Positions 47,784 to 57,833 of a stretch of 64,000 nt of DNA are shown piece by piece. Source of the stretch: Harmothoe impar. Taxonomy: Eukaryota; Annelida; Polychaeta; Phyllodocida; Polynoidae. A program made the position numbers and the translations under genes. The stretch is from positions 3,214,703 to 3,278,702 of the forward strand of contig OX381705.1 of NCBI GenBank assembly GCA_947462335.1, read 5' to 3'. Each line of letters opens with the position of its first letter. Positions within the stretch are counted from its first letter, which is position 1. The notes under the pieces were generated by a model. The model was not told where the DNA came from. It worked only from the letters and a program-made list of their open reading frames with translations, and did not search any database.

Positions 47784-50700
47784 TTATACCCACCCAAGCA
47801 CCTTCATGGCATTTGCAATGTACTCCTCATCGTTCTTCCCCTTCCTTACATTCTGGATGTAGTTGTCTATACACCCGATACTGCACATCTTGTTGTAGTA
47901 GGTCTGCAACAAAGACAATGTACACTGAATGCCATGAATGTTGTACTTAGGTTACATCGCCAAAGAAATAGCGTAGGTAGGTTGGATTTTCCACATACAC
48001 AGCCACTTTTTTTTATGATGATTTGGTAAATTTAGTACATTTTATAGAATTTTCTGGTGCTAAGAAAGACTTCTGAATCAGTCTTGCACTGGAACATCGC
48101 GTCACTTTTTAGGAGAATATGGCTGCCCTCGGGTCATCACGATGCATACCCTGAAGCCCTGGGTTGTATAGTGACAAATGAGTTTAATATTCAACTATAA
48201 GTAATACAAATACAAAATTGTACCATTAGAAACGGGTAGTCAGCCAGTTTGCCAAGTCCAAAGTAGTCATCAATGGCAAGCAGGGCCTCCATCAGCCCCA
48301 GGTCTGCCAGGGTCAGCTTCTCTCCCACCAGGAAACCACTGCTGCTCTTCTCCAACGCCTGCACAAAGATGGATGTTCTTGTAAAATCATGTCTTCAATA
48401 TTATTTTTGAGGAACGCAATCTTATGCTTTAACTAATTCATTAACTGACACAAGACATGTAACTTGCTCTCAGATGCAAGCAAGATGGATATTCTTATAT
48501 TTGTAATCATGTTTACAAGTCCATAAATGATGGCAACAAAAATTCACATGCACGATTACGGCAAAGGGCATAGCACAATCAAACACTATGCAGTTAGAGG
48601 GTTGACAGGTTACAGCTGGCATTATACTGCAACAGCTAATACTCTGTTGCAGCAGCTAGATGCTGAGATTGAGTTTGAGGCCATGTCTCACCAAATCAAT
48701 CCAAGTTGAAAGTCTATGACCGGGTGCAATCTATGTCCGGGTGCAATCAAAAGACCGGTTTACTTAGGGCAGATGTATAGAAAAATTGAAATAGAATTAG
48801 TATTATAAGGTCTTAAAACATATGTTAACTTTTCTTGTTTTCTTTCAAGTCGGTCATAGATTGCACCTGGTCATAGATTGCACCTGGTCATAGATTACAC
48901 CAATTCATAGATTGCACTCGGTCATAGATTACACCGAGCCATAGATTACACCCGGTCAGAGATTGCACCCAGTCAGAGATTGCACCTGGTCAGAGATTGC
49001 ACCCGGTCAGAGATTGCACCCAGTCAGAGATTGCACCCAGTCAGAGATTCCACCCGGTCAGAGATTGCACCCAGTCAGAGATTGCACCCAGTCAGAGATT
49101 GCACCAGGTCATACATTGCACCCAGTTAGAGATTGCACCCAGTCAGATTGCAGCCAGCCATAGATTGCACCCGGTCATAGATTTCACTCAGTCTTAGATT
49201 GCACCTGGTTAGAGATTGCACTCGGTGAGAGAATGCACCCGGTCAGAGATTGGACCTGGTCATAGATTACACCCGGTCGTAGATTGCACCCAGTCATACA
49301 TTGCACCCAGTCATACATTGCACCCGGTCATAGACTTTCAACCTGGATCAATTTGGTGAAACATATATATACCTTGTTGAAGACGGGTAGAAACTTGGGA
49401 AGGCTTTTCTCCACCTCTGCCTTCACTTCCTCTACGTCTCTAAACACCATGCCCAGGAACGGCATGTACAGGTCCCGGCTGCCTTCAAAGTACATGTCTA
49501 CCCTGTAAGTAGAATGTTCTGTAGTTTATATATAATCAATATTATTCAATTTTATTCACAGACAACCCCTTTTGGGGTAAAGGAGTTGTGGCAGGATAAT
49601 AGATGCAGGGTGAAGCCAATAGTTACATTGGCATCAGCGAATACATATGCCATGATCATGTTTTTATATAACCTGAAAACCTGTTAAAATACATAAAAGG
49701 ACGAGAAACATAAAGTAGCACCTTTTCTACCATAAACCCTCGCATATAAGCCACACCGCTAACTTTGACTGATTATATAAGCCGCAGAGGGGGTCTGAAA
49801 ATAGTTGATCTGGTAGTGTAGTGTACTTGTAGCAACTATCGTATAAGCCGCACCTTATATAGGCATGTTTGGTATCAAAAGAAAGCTGAACTATCAAACA
49901 AAATTAACCAACCACGCTTTCTCCGCAGCATCTTTCCCAGCAAGTGCTGTTTTGCCAGTCAAGTAACATATCATAGCATTAGTCTGAACAATATTCAATC
50001 CATCAACTTTCAACAGGGGTACTTGATTGAATAGCAGGTCTCCGTCTGAAAATAGAAAGGTACAAAAAAGGTACAACTGACAATTTTGGCAAATAAGCTT
50101 TGGGGAAGCAAGTGTGCACAATGTTTATGATGAAGGGATAGATTGTCGTCCTGATGCATGACTGCACTAGGTTGGGACGATCAATGGATTATTATTGAAT
50201 CAGTGTACAGTCAGTATAAAATCAGTGTACAGTCAGTATAAAATCAGCGTATAACCAGAATGGAATCAGTATAGATCTGTGTAGAATCAGTATAGATTAA
50301 ATATAGAATCAGTGTACAGTCAGTATAGAAAAAATATGGAAAATGTATAGAATCAGTATAAAATTACTGTAAAAGCAGTATAGAATCAGTATTGATCTGT
50401 ATTGAATAAGTGTGTAAGCAGTATAGAATCAGTATAGAAACAGTGGAGAATCAGTATAGAATCAGTATAGAACTAGTTTAGAATCAGTAAAGAATCAGTG
50501 TAAAAGCAGTATAGAATCAGTGTAAAAGAAGTATAGAATCAGTGTAGAATCATTATAGAAACAGTGTAGAATCAGTATAATATCTTTACCATTGATCAGC
50601 TTCAGCATCTCCACACGTTCAGTCATGTGCACCTCTTTGAACTGAAAAAAAGAGAATTGTGTAGGGGTTTACTACTTTAATCATTTCCATCCAGGCGACC

Positions 50701-51722
50701 GAGGAGGGTTAGTTCGGGTTGTTCCCGCCTGGCGTTAGTGTGGGCTGTATCCCGGAGGGGGCAACTGTGCTCTCTCGGGTACTGCACACCACGTTTCAGG
50801 CGGGAGCCAGCCAACACGTGATCATGTTGATTTCACATCCAAAGGGGGTATATAAACCTCCCCTCCTCGTATAGTCGCCAGTCAGTGCAGGCCCGGCTGA
50901 CTCCCAGCATTACCCTACCCCTATCGCTAGATTGAATCAGCAGTATTGCTCCGTCGTATCCTTCGGGTTTAGACCTAGACTCATTGTACAGGGATACATT
51001 GAAATAAACACTCATTCTGCTTCCCACTTGGAAACTGACGTTCTTGTTCTCTTTTCTGAGATTCCAAACCACTACAATTGTTTTGTTAAGTAGCCTGATG
51101 CAGTTGCGCATTTTGAGGGGGCTGTCGCCATTGTTTTGGGGAATTTATGTTTTTCAGTGTAGAATTTAGCCAAATTCCAAAGCACCTCCCTCCCTGTTCA
51201 AAATCCTGGATCCGCCATTGTAAATAAAAGGACCATGTAGACCATAGAGATATCCTTGTGTAGACTGAGTGAAGAAAAAAGGTGTGTTTCATCTTAGATG
51301 ACCTGAAAATCATTTCTCACTTTTAAAAAATGTACGCAGGCCCCAAAATGGACTCGCCAACTGAAGCAACGACTTGTTGACAACCTTGACTCAACCATGG
51401 ACCATTGGAACAACTTTAATATCTCCCAAGTGGACAAAAAATCTAAATTGAATTAAGATATTTAGGGTAGGTCTTGTTTTGCTAGGCACACTGTGAAAAC
51501 GGTGTCTAGATCCTAAGCACTTATTTCTCAAAAAGATTTCTTGTCCCATTATCTAAATAAGTGTTTGAGTGCTAAACACTGTTTTTACAGTGTAGGGTCA
51601 GGTAACCTGAAAAACTTTTTCTTTTTTTGACGTACCTTCATGTTGGCTGCACACATTATCATGCGGAGGATCTCACTGCGGCCTCGGCCATTAAAGTAAA
51701 CCAGGACGGCTTCCTCAGACAT
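47784..51722 (-). CDS. Alpha-type glutathione S-transferase, gene E (6 exons, 218 aa)
   Basis: Exons in coding order: 51636-51722, 50590-50641, 49913-50045, 49373-49502, 48224-48358 and 47784-47903. Begins MSEEAVLVYFNGRGRSEILR (Tyr9, Arg15); Gln54-Val55-Pro56, Gln67-Thr68 and Asp101 are present. Differences from D: Arg73 is Cys in NAMICYL, exon 5 has LLAIDDYFGLGKLADYPFL, and the conserved RKPPN of the tail is RKGKN. It ends KVLGWV with TAA. A solo LTR sits in intron 1, an 11-bp array in intron 2 and an expanded 17-mer foldback in intron 4, yet all splice sites are intact. AATAAA on the - strand is at 47596-47601. Probably functional; the tail changes may alter the substrate pocket. Confidence 0.92.
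48682..49364. mobile_element. 17-mer foldback element (copy 7) with an expanded right array
   Basis: Ends ATGTCTCACCAAATCAATCC and its inverse. The left array has only two to three GACCGGGTGCAATCTAT units, the right array about 27 inverted units (48850-49342), first with CATAGATTGCACC and then with CAGAGATTGCACC variants. It lies in intron 4 of gene E. The paralogous gene D intron has only four units. Confidence 0.85.
49725..49870. repeat. ATAAGCCGC MITE fragment in gene E intron 3
   Basis: Same fragment and position as 40800-40965 in gene D. Confidence 0.6.
50185..50580. repeat. 11-bp tandem repeat in intron 2 of GST gene E
   Basis: About 35 degenerate CAGTATAGAAT units ending next to exon 2, as in C and D. 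Confidence 0.85.
50660..51076 (+). mobile_element. 417-bp solo LTR in intron 1 of GST gene E, TSD ATTG
   Basis: TGTAG...CTACA ends, ATTG on both sides (50656-50659, 51077-51080), TATA (GGTATATAAACC near 50847) and AATAAA near 51002. The gene D intron lacks it. The LTR is antisense to the gene. Confidence 0.85.
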
Positions 51723-51833
51723 GGCTCCCAATGGAAAGTATTCTGAAAAGCAGAAGCAGTGTTAAGTTGATGCTCAGTCAGTGAGGCCCTGTGGTGGTTA
51801 CACTGGGTACACTATATTGTACATACTGCAGGG

Positions 51834-52124
51834 CACAGGTTTTAACAAGACTCAGCTCGGCAAGTGAGAAGGCTATACAGGATAACATAGGAAGGTGTGC
51901 AACTAAAGTCTGCAGTTATCCTTGGATGTGACATAGACTCTACACACCAGTAGTTCCAATGAAAGAACCTAGGGTATGCAGTAGCACCACATAGGGACTG
52001 CTGTGAACACTACTGGTATGTAGAGTCTATTTTCAGGTCCAAGGATAGCTGCGGATTTTTAGTTGTACACCTTCCTATGTATAGCTTCCTCACTCGCCAA
52101 GCTGAGGTCTTGTTAAAACCTGTG
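51834..52124. mobile_element. hAT-type foldback MITE, unit E copy
   Basis: Same insertion as 42620-42922, with CTGCAGGG at 51826-51833 and 52125-52132. Confidence 0.85.
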
Positions 52125-52260
52125 CTGCAGGGTGACCGGAGTAGTGTCGCTGTCTACTACTGCCAACCAGTTGGTGTATTGACATTCAGAAATGGAGCAA
52201 ACACTGGTGGTCATGTGGTGCCCTACTGAGGCACGTTGTACCATATAGGCTATATCCTTA

Positions 52261-52524
52261 GGGAGTGTTCATTTATTAATAGCAGGGGGGATGGTGAGTA
52301 TTGGGCAGAGGCATGAAAATCTTTCACACCCCTCCACCCCCGCCCTCGAGAGCGTGTGGGATATGTCGCACCCCCCTTGCCGAAGGCGCAAAAAATGTCC
52401 CCCCCTCCTTTGAACTATAGTAACATGCAGGCTCTTTTGCTAAAAAGGGGTATACTTTTTTACCCCCGTCAAGAGGGTTCAGATTTTTTTTAGTCCCCCC
52501 CGTAACTAATAAATGAACACTCCC
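52261..52524. mobile_element. Harbinger-type MITE, TTA duplication (unit E)
   Basis: Ends as in 4306-4599; TTA at 52258-52260 and 52525-52527. Confidence 0.8.
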
Positions 52525-52915
52525 TTAACTCATAAACGAGGTTAAATGTATAAAACCGTATGCATGTTTCCCATAGGGTCTAGCATACTTTTTACTGACT
52601 GTTAATAGTCTGTGAGTAAGATATGTGGCAACCTGTCAGACATTATATCTGTGGGTGCAGAGGGGTCAGCAGCGACCTGGTGACCCATCTACCCACTGTT
52701 ATAGTGTCTGGGAGGTGACTGGGGGCTGTTCCCCAGCCCACCTCCGACCTGTGCAATAAATCTAAGCGACCTGGTCACATTCAGGCAATTTGGGCTATAG
52801 TAAAGATTGTCTAAATATTGACCTTGTGACCTGGAGCCCTTAATTTCTGACTTTCCGACCTGATAGAGGGACCCCTGTGCACCCCCATATCTCGTATATA
52901 AAGCTGGGGTTCCAA

Positions 52916-53207
52916 TAGCCACTGTATCGCCAAATCGCTAATGATTAATCAAAGTTCATATATTTTGGCTAATGCTGTCCATTGAAAATTCACCATATTG
53001 GCTAACTGTGGTTGTTGGACTGTTTTTGCTCTGAGTTTAACCAACCAAATCATCACATTTAACTGTTAAATGTTGTTAACAAATGTGAGTATATTTCATG
53101 GTAAAAATGTTTGGCTAATTGGTATACATTTTGGCCAATCAAAATTGAAACAAATTCGCCAAATTGGCTAATAGAAAACGAGTCCTAGCAAAATCCCAGT
53201 AAAAAGC
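52916..53207. mobile_element. About 290-bp insertion specific to unit E
   Basis: Sequence with TCGCCAAATCGCTAAT and TTCGCCAAATTGGCTAAT is absent from the collinear position in unit D (near 46333). Probable MITE; termini not firmly set. Confidence 0.5.
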
Positions 53208-53324
53208 TGCCGTTACCGACCTAGATTATCAGGTGCCCTGTGCTGTGCCTGGATGACTGCAGAGACTGTGGGTCACTACCTCTACAGTCTATTGGGCACA
53301 CATGTACGATGTGTATGGATAAAC

Positions 53325-53330
53325 CGTTAT
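53325..53330. repeat. 6-bp target site duplication CGTTAT (left) of the giant palindrome
   Basis: CGTTAT here and at 63066-63071 bracket the palindrome. Unit D has the single copy at 46454-46459 in the same flanking context (AATAAACCGTTATC). Confidence 0.85.
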
Positions 53331-53390
53331 AGTAGTATAGTATGTATCGGAACGGGACTATAGTTAAGTACTGTTTATTACTCAATCGAC

Positions 53391-53553
53391 CTGCAGCCAA
53401 TCAGAGGCCTCCATTTGGTCACGTGACCGGAAGTGACCTACTTAGGGGATTAGTGGTGCATTCTGGGTAACCCTGCAGCCAATCAGAGGCCTCCATTTGG
53501 TCACGTGACCGGAAGTGACCTACTTAGGGGATTAGTGGTGCATTCTGGGTAAC
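53391..53553 (+). promoter_or_regulatory. Subterminal 82-bp tandem repeats with CCAAT, E-box and ETS-like sites (left)
   Basis: Two near-identical 82-bp units (from 53391 and 53473), each with CAGCCAATCAGAGG (CCAAT box), GGTCACGTGACC (palindromic E-box), CCGGAAGTGAC (ETS-like) and CCTACTTAGG. Degenerate half-units continue to about 53700 and add GTTTGTAAACAA (forkhead-like) and CCACGTG. Could be transposase-binding repeats, a promoter cluster, or both. Confidence 0.65.
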
Positions 53554-54109
53554 CTACTGACCTACTTAGAAGCTCTCAGCCAATCAGAGGCCGGCATTCT
53601 GGTAACCATGTTAACGTGACCTACTTACGTCACGTGACCTACTTAGGCTCAGCCAATCAGAAGCCGGCATTCTGGTAACTAGGGTAACGTGACCTACTTA
53701 GGGTTTGTTTGTAAACAACACCACGTGGCTCTCTTGTTTGTAAACAACACCACGTGACACGTGACTGTTTGTAAACAAACAATTCGACTTAGTCTGACAT
53801 TTTCAGCTGTCGCATGCTGACCTGCTGCTATCATAAGAGAAACAAAAGCCCTAATCACGCTTTTCAGCTGGATCCTTCCACCCACCAGACATGGATCCAG
53901 ATGGGAGGGTGGTTTAAAATTAATCCGTGTACCGACTGTCATACAATAGTGTAATTAGTTGAACACGTGTTACCTGTATAAAGGATTAGCAGGTCATGGG
54001 CTTAGAGTGTGTATAGAAAAACAACTACAGGTAGCGTGAACAAAGCGACCCCCTCCCTTTCTGTCACTCTGTCTGTGACTAGAGGGCGCGCGTGTGGTAA
54101 GCGGCTTAA

Positions 54110-55013
54110 GGTGGGTCGCGGCCATTGCAGAATAGACTACTGCGCATCTTTCTGCGCATATAGCTTTACTATGTCAGAATAACACTATTTTTGGTAGGGA
54201 TATGCTCAGAATAGTTGTCTATACTGAAAACAATTTTTGGACAATTTCGTGTAAAATTAAGCCTTTTGTGGCACTTTATATTTTAGATATAATAATTTAA
54301 GGTATTTTAGACATTTTATACAATTCTTCAGGAGCTTTCATTTATGAAGTAATAAAATGCATTTAAAAGAGTATAAAGTGAATAACTTCTTTAACTATAT
54401 CCATAGCTACACAATGAGACCATTTTTCATGCAGACTGTTGAGGATTCACCCATAATGCAATGCTTCAAAGATTTAATTTAGTGCCTTTTTGCTTTACAT
54501 TTTTACTTTAAAGAGCCAAAACCCTCAAATTATGCACGGGAACCCATATCAAAATTACACTTATTCATTGGCAAATGATTTCAGCAATCTTTTGGGAAAG
54601 TTTAAGAAAAATCTAAACATTATCTTCTTTTTTTTTCTTTGATTATGTAAAGAGATAATGAAAATTTATTCCTATTCTTCCCCGAAAGATGACATTTTTA
54701 CCCAGAATGCAAAGTGATAAAACTCGAAAACTATTTTTAGAATAAAGGTATATATCCTTGTGTTCATTGTGTGATGTTTCAAAATTCTGTGGTTAATGGT
54801 TGATTTAAAAAAATATTTATAGACATTTTTGCATTTTTTTCGTTTTTTTATTGTAAATTTAAAATACTTTTTTTTTTCAAAATTCCATATTTTAAAAAGT
54901 AGCTCGGGACCCCCTATTTTTCCTTTCATTTTCCGTTTTCAAATGACTAAGGGTTGTCTCAGAAAAAAAATTGTGGAATTCTGAACACTTTGATTCAATG
55001 GGATCGACCCACC
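54110..55013. mobile_element. 904-bp TTAA-flanked MITE, left arm only
   Basis: TTAA at 54106-54109 and 55014-55017. Ends are GGTGGGTCG(N3)CCATTG and the matching inverse. The right arm has the unoccupied site (single TTAA within GATTTAAGCCGC at about 62287). TTAA duplications are typical of piggyBac and Kolobok; the GG...CC termini fit Kolobok better. AT-rich interior, no transposase; the 85-codon - strand frame is low-complexity. Confidence 0.9.
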
Positions 55014-55017
55014 TTAA

Positions 55018-56704
55018 ATCTAAAGAAAAAAAATCACCCTCTCCTGTCGTCAGCAGTCAGCTGGCCGGCGGCTGGAAAATGCGATTAGAGGGATGATGAG
55101 CGCGGTTTTTTATATTCAATATATTAGAAGTGTGCTTTGTTGCTTATATAGTTCATTATGCGTTTAAAATGTTCGCGAGTATCGTAGAAATGTACAAAAA
55201 TCCTATTGTGGCGCCATCTGACGAAAAGAGCGGAGAACTATACTAGGGTATGGCGAGCTAGACTAGAGCATGTAATCACCAGGCGGCAGAGTGGTCAAAA
55301 GACAATCTCGTAGTAGTAGGTCTACTTGGATCTTGAGTAGCCACCCTTGTGGTTGCAATTACCTAGACTAGTTGACCCTGCCAGCCTGGTCAAGTGAAAT
55401 TAGTAAGGAGACCGCACATTAACGCGCTCCACAGTCTTTAGACAGTTAAGACTATAGTACCGTAGATTCTACTGTGTACTCACACTAACTATTTACAGTG
55501 CTACATATTCATACCCGTGTTCTAAGTGTTTTTTTAGAAAAAAGCGATCTACTCACCCATTTTTTTTTAGACAAACTCCTATTAGCAGGTAACCCCTGTA
55601 TAAACCATACTGCAAAGATCTGCTACTTCGAGCGTCTGCCTCGTGACTGATAGTGTACAACAAGACGAAGTGGGCAGAGGTGAAGTACTGTTCCAAGAAA
55701 AATTGAGGCTCTTTATATAGCTGAGAGAGCGGCTAATCCGGATGTTCTAAGCTTGTTTTCACCTAGAGCCCCACCCTCTTCCAGAGAGGAATCAAATTGC
55801 TTTTCACCTGGACCCTTCCACCCCTCATCCATCAGCATGAAAAGAGGGATAACAAGTGTAACGTGCGCTACATGTATATGGGATTATAGCTGGTGAAGAG
55901 ATAAAGCCAGGTCAACTGTGTATACAAAGACTACAGGAGGTGATTAACGACAGGTGTGACGCGCCAGCCCGTGGACGGATTATCTTCTAAGCTGACGCTT
56001 ATTCAACTAGCCAGCTGCCGTCCGCTCCACTCACCACGGCAAGAGGATGTGCTTTTGTTTTACACTTAAGTCGCTTACCACATGTACTCGTCTCTACCTC
56101 ACAGACAGACACCCTCTCGCTTGCTTCACGACCCCTGTAGCTTTTTTTGTATACACACTCTAATCTCATAACCCCCTGATCCGTTATACAGGTAACGGGT
56201 ATTCTCTTTTAAATAGCTGCCAGTCAGCCTGCGGCAGCTGAAAACGACGGTAAGTAGCTTAGCTCTAGAAGCAAGAAGGCGTATATAAGGAGGCTGACAC
56301 GTGTATAGGCGCCTTATAAGTCGGCAGGGGGTAAATACTAGTGAAAAAGGAAGGCAGGTGTGCAGGTAGCTTTCTAACAGACACGTGTGTGCACTAAGCT
56401 GCTTAAGTCTAAACCCACCTGCAGTAGTCAGGTAGCATGTGAAAACTTACTTAACAGATCTCTTAATTGAGTAGAGACTCTGTACTGAGAGAGTCTTTTC
56501 AGCCGTTTAAGAGGATTATCTAGGACAGGGTACATAAGGAGTGAAACGACGCTCTCACCCATCACACTTTCTCGACCCGCCCTTCATCATCGTAGCATCG
56601 TCCACTCTACGCTCGCTCAGAATGTTATGATGGTTAGTTCTGCTATTTTCAGCTACTTTTCTTATCAAAGTGTTGACGCTACAGAGCATCGAAACTCTCT
56701 CTAA
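55018..56704 (+). other. Left arm 5' region of the 262-aa ORF
   Basis: No ORF. TATA-like GTATATAAGG at 56281-56290 and CTTTATATAGCTGAG near 55709. The block 56040-56265 is an inverted, diverged copy of 53800-54109 (shared TTTCAGCTGNCGCA, GTTACCTGTATAAMGGAT, TAGAGTGTGTATA, GTGGTAAGCG). GGTAAGTAG at about 56249 could be a 5' splice site for a 5' UTR intron. Confidence 0.5.
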
Positions 56705-57493
56705 ATGAGTCCAAGAAAGAAAAAGCAACTTCCACTTGAAGCAGGAAGAGAAACAGTGCCCTATGATGCATGTGAGGTAAAGAAACATTGGAAGGACGTC
56801 ACCAAGGAGCAATGGATAGAAGCATGCTTCAACTTCATCGGAACGGAAGTAGTTTCATTTGGACAGAGGGAGAAGATTTTGTTGGAGCTATTTTTCTTAG
56901 CTCCGTATACTTGGCCTGACTGTGGTGAAATTCCTTCAGGTATTTGTTCAGTCTTCGCCATAGAAGTTATCAGGTCTTTGAAGGAGCTTCGATATATGCA
57001 AAGCACTCACGAGGAGATTGTTCAGAAAATGACGGAATTCGAAACAGGAGAAGACACAATATGGTGCGAGGAGACAACATATACGGACGATGATCTGGAG
57101 TACATCATTTGTAGCCCGTTGGAACATTATGTTAAAGACTTTGAGGACATGCTAGACAGCACTGAGATGAACCCGAAAGAGAGATCCCTTACTGCACAGA
57201 AAGAGGCCAAAGCTGTGTTGGAAAAGCTCAAGTTTGGTCAAGGATTCACTCTTCAAAGCAGCTGTGTGAGTGTGATAAAAGGCCTTGTGTTGAAACATCC
57301 AGACATGAAGTTTTCGCGTGCTGTCGACACACTTCCTTTGCCTGAACTGATGATGAACATGATCGATCCCATCGTACCAACATGTTTCGACTCTGCCAAT
57401 TGTCCCATGTATAAAATGGTTTCAAGTTTTGCCCGTGGCCGATGGCTAAACGATCCACTGAAGTCAGAAAACCTCCTTGATTTAATCAACTGA
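56705..57493 (+). CDS. Unrecognised 262-aa protein, left-arm copy
   Basis: Single-exon frame with TGA stop, 262 residues, starting MSPRKKKQLPLEAGRE. The N-terminus is basic (possible nuclear signal); the rest is soluble-looking and mostly acidic, with no membrane segment. Notable stretches: KKHWKDVTKEQWIEACFNF, ILLELFFLAPYTWPDCGE, an acidic ETTYTDDDLEY, and a C-terminal FARGRWLNDPLKSENLLDL. I recognise no catalytic motif and no transposase, polymerase, protease or capsid signature. It points toward the palindrome centre. The right-arm copy differs at residue 100 (Ser here, Gly there). Uninterrupted frames in both arms suggest selection or very recent arm homogenisation. It may be a captured, processed host gene or an element-borne accessory gene. 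Confidence 0.7.
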   Translation: MSPRKKKQLPLEAGRETVPYDACEVKKHWKDVTKEQWIEACFNFIGTEVVSFGQREKILLELFFLAPYTWPDCGEIPSGICSVFAIEVIRSLKELRYMQSTHEEIVQKMTEFETGEDTIWCEETTYTDDDLEYIICSPLEHYVKDFEDMLDSTEMNPKERSLTAQKEAKAVLEKLKFGQGFTLQSSCVSVIKGLVLKHPDMKFSRAVDTLPLPELMMNMIDPIVPTCFDSANCPMYKMVSSFARGRWLNDPLKSENLLDLIN

Positions 57494-57550
57494 CTAAATG
57501 TATTTTCTCATACTAGTATTAGTAGCATTAGTAATAGCAGCTACTCAGTC

Positions 57551-57776
57551 TCGTGCAGCACAAGCAGCAGCATCTGTCAGCAGCATCCGTGACATCGTCA
57601 GCAGCAGCAGCAGCTGCACGAGCAGCACAAGCAGCAGCATCTGTCAACAGCATCCGTGACATCGTCAGCAACTGCAGCAGCTGCACGAGCAGCACAAGCA
57701 GCAGCAGCTGTCAGCAGCTGCAGCAGCTGCACGAGCAGCACAAGCAGCAGCACCAACAGCAGCAGCAACAGCAAAT

Positions 57777-57820
<44 letters not shown>

Positions 57821-57833
57821 GCGGTGTGGACCA
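57551..57833 (+). repeat. CAG-rich tract downstream of the left ORF
   Basis: Tandem AGCAGCACAAGCAGCAGC and CATCCGTGACATCGTCAGC modules, ending in a pure run of 14 CAG (57777-57818). It opens frames of poly-Ser/Ala/Gln that have no support as genes. Confidence 0.85.

Noticed and set aside
54672..54929. 85-codon - strand frame in the TTAA element
   Set aside because: Lys/Phe/Ile low-complexity from AT-rich DNA; no transposase motif.
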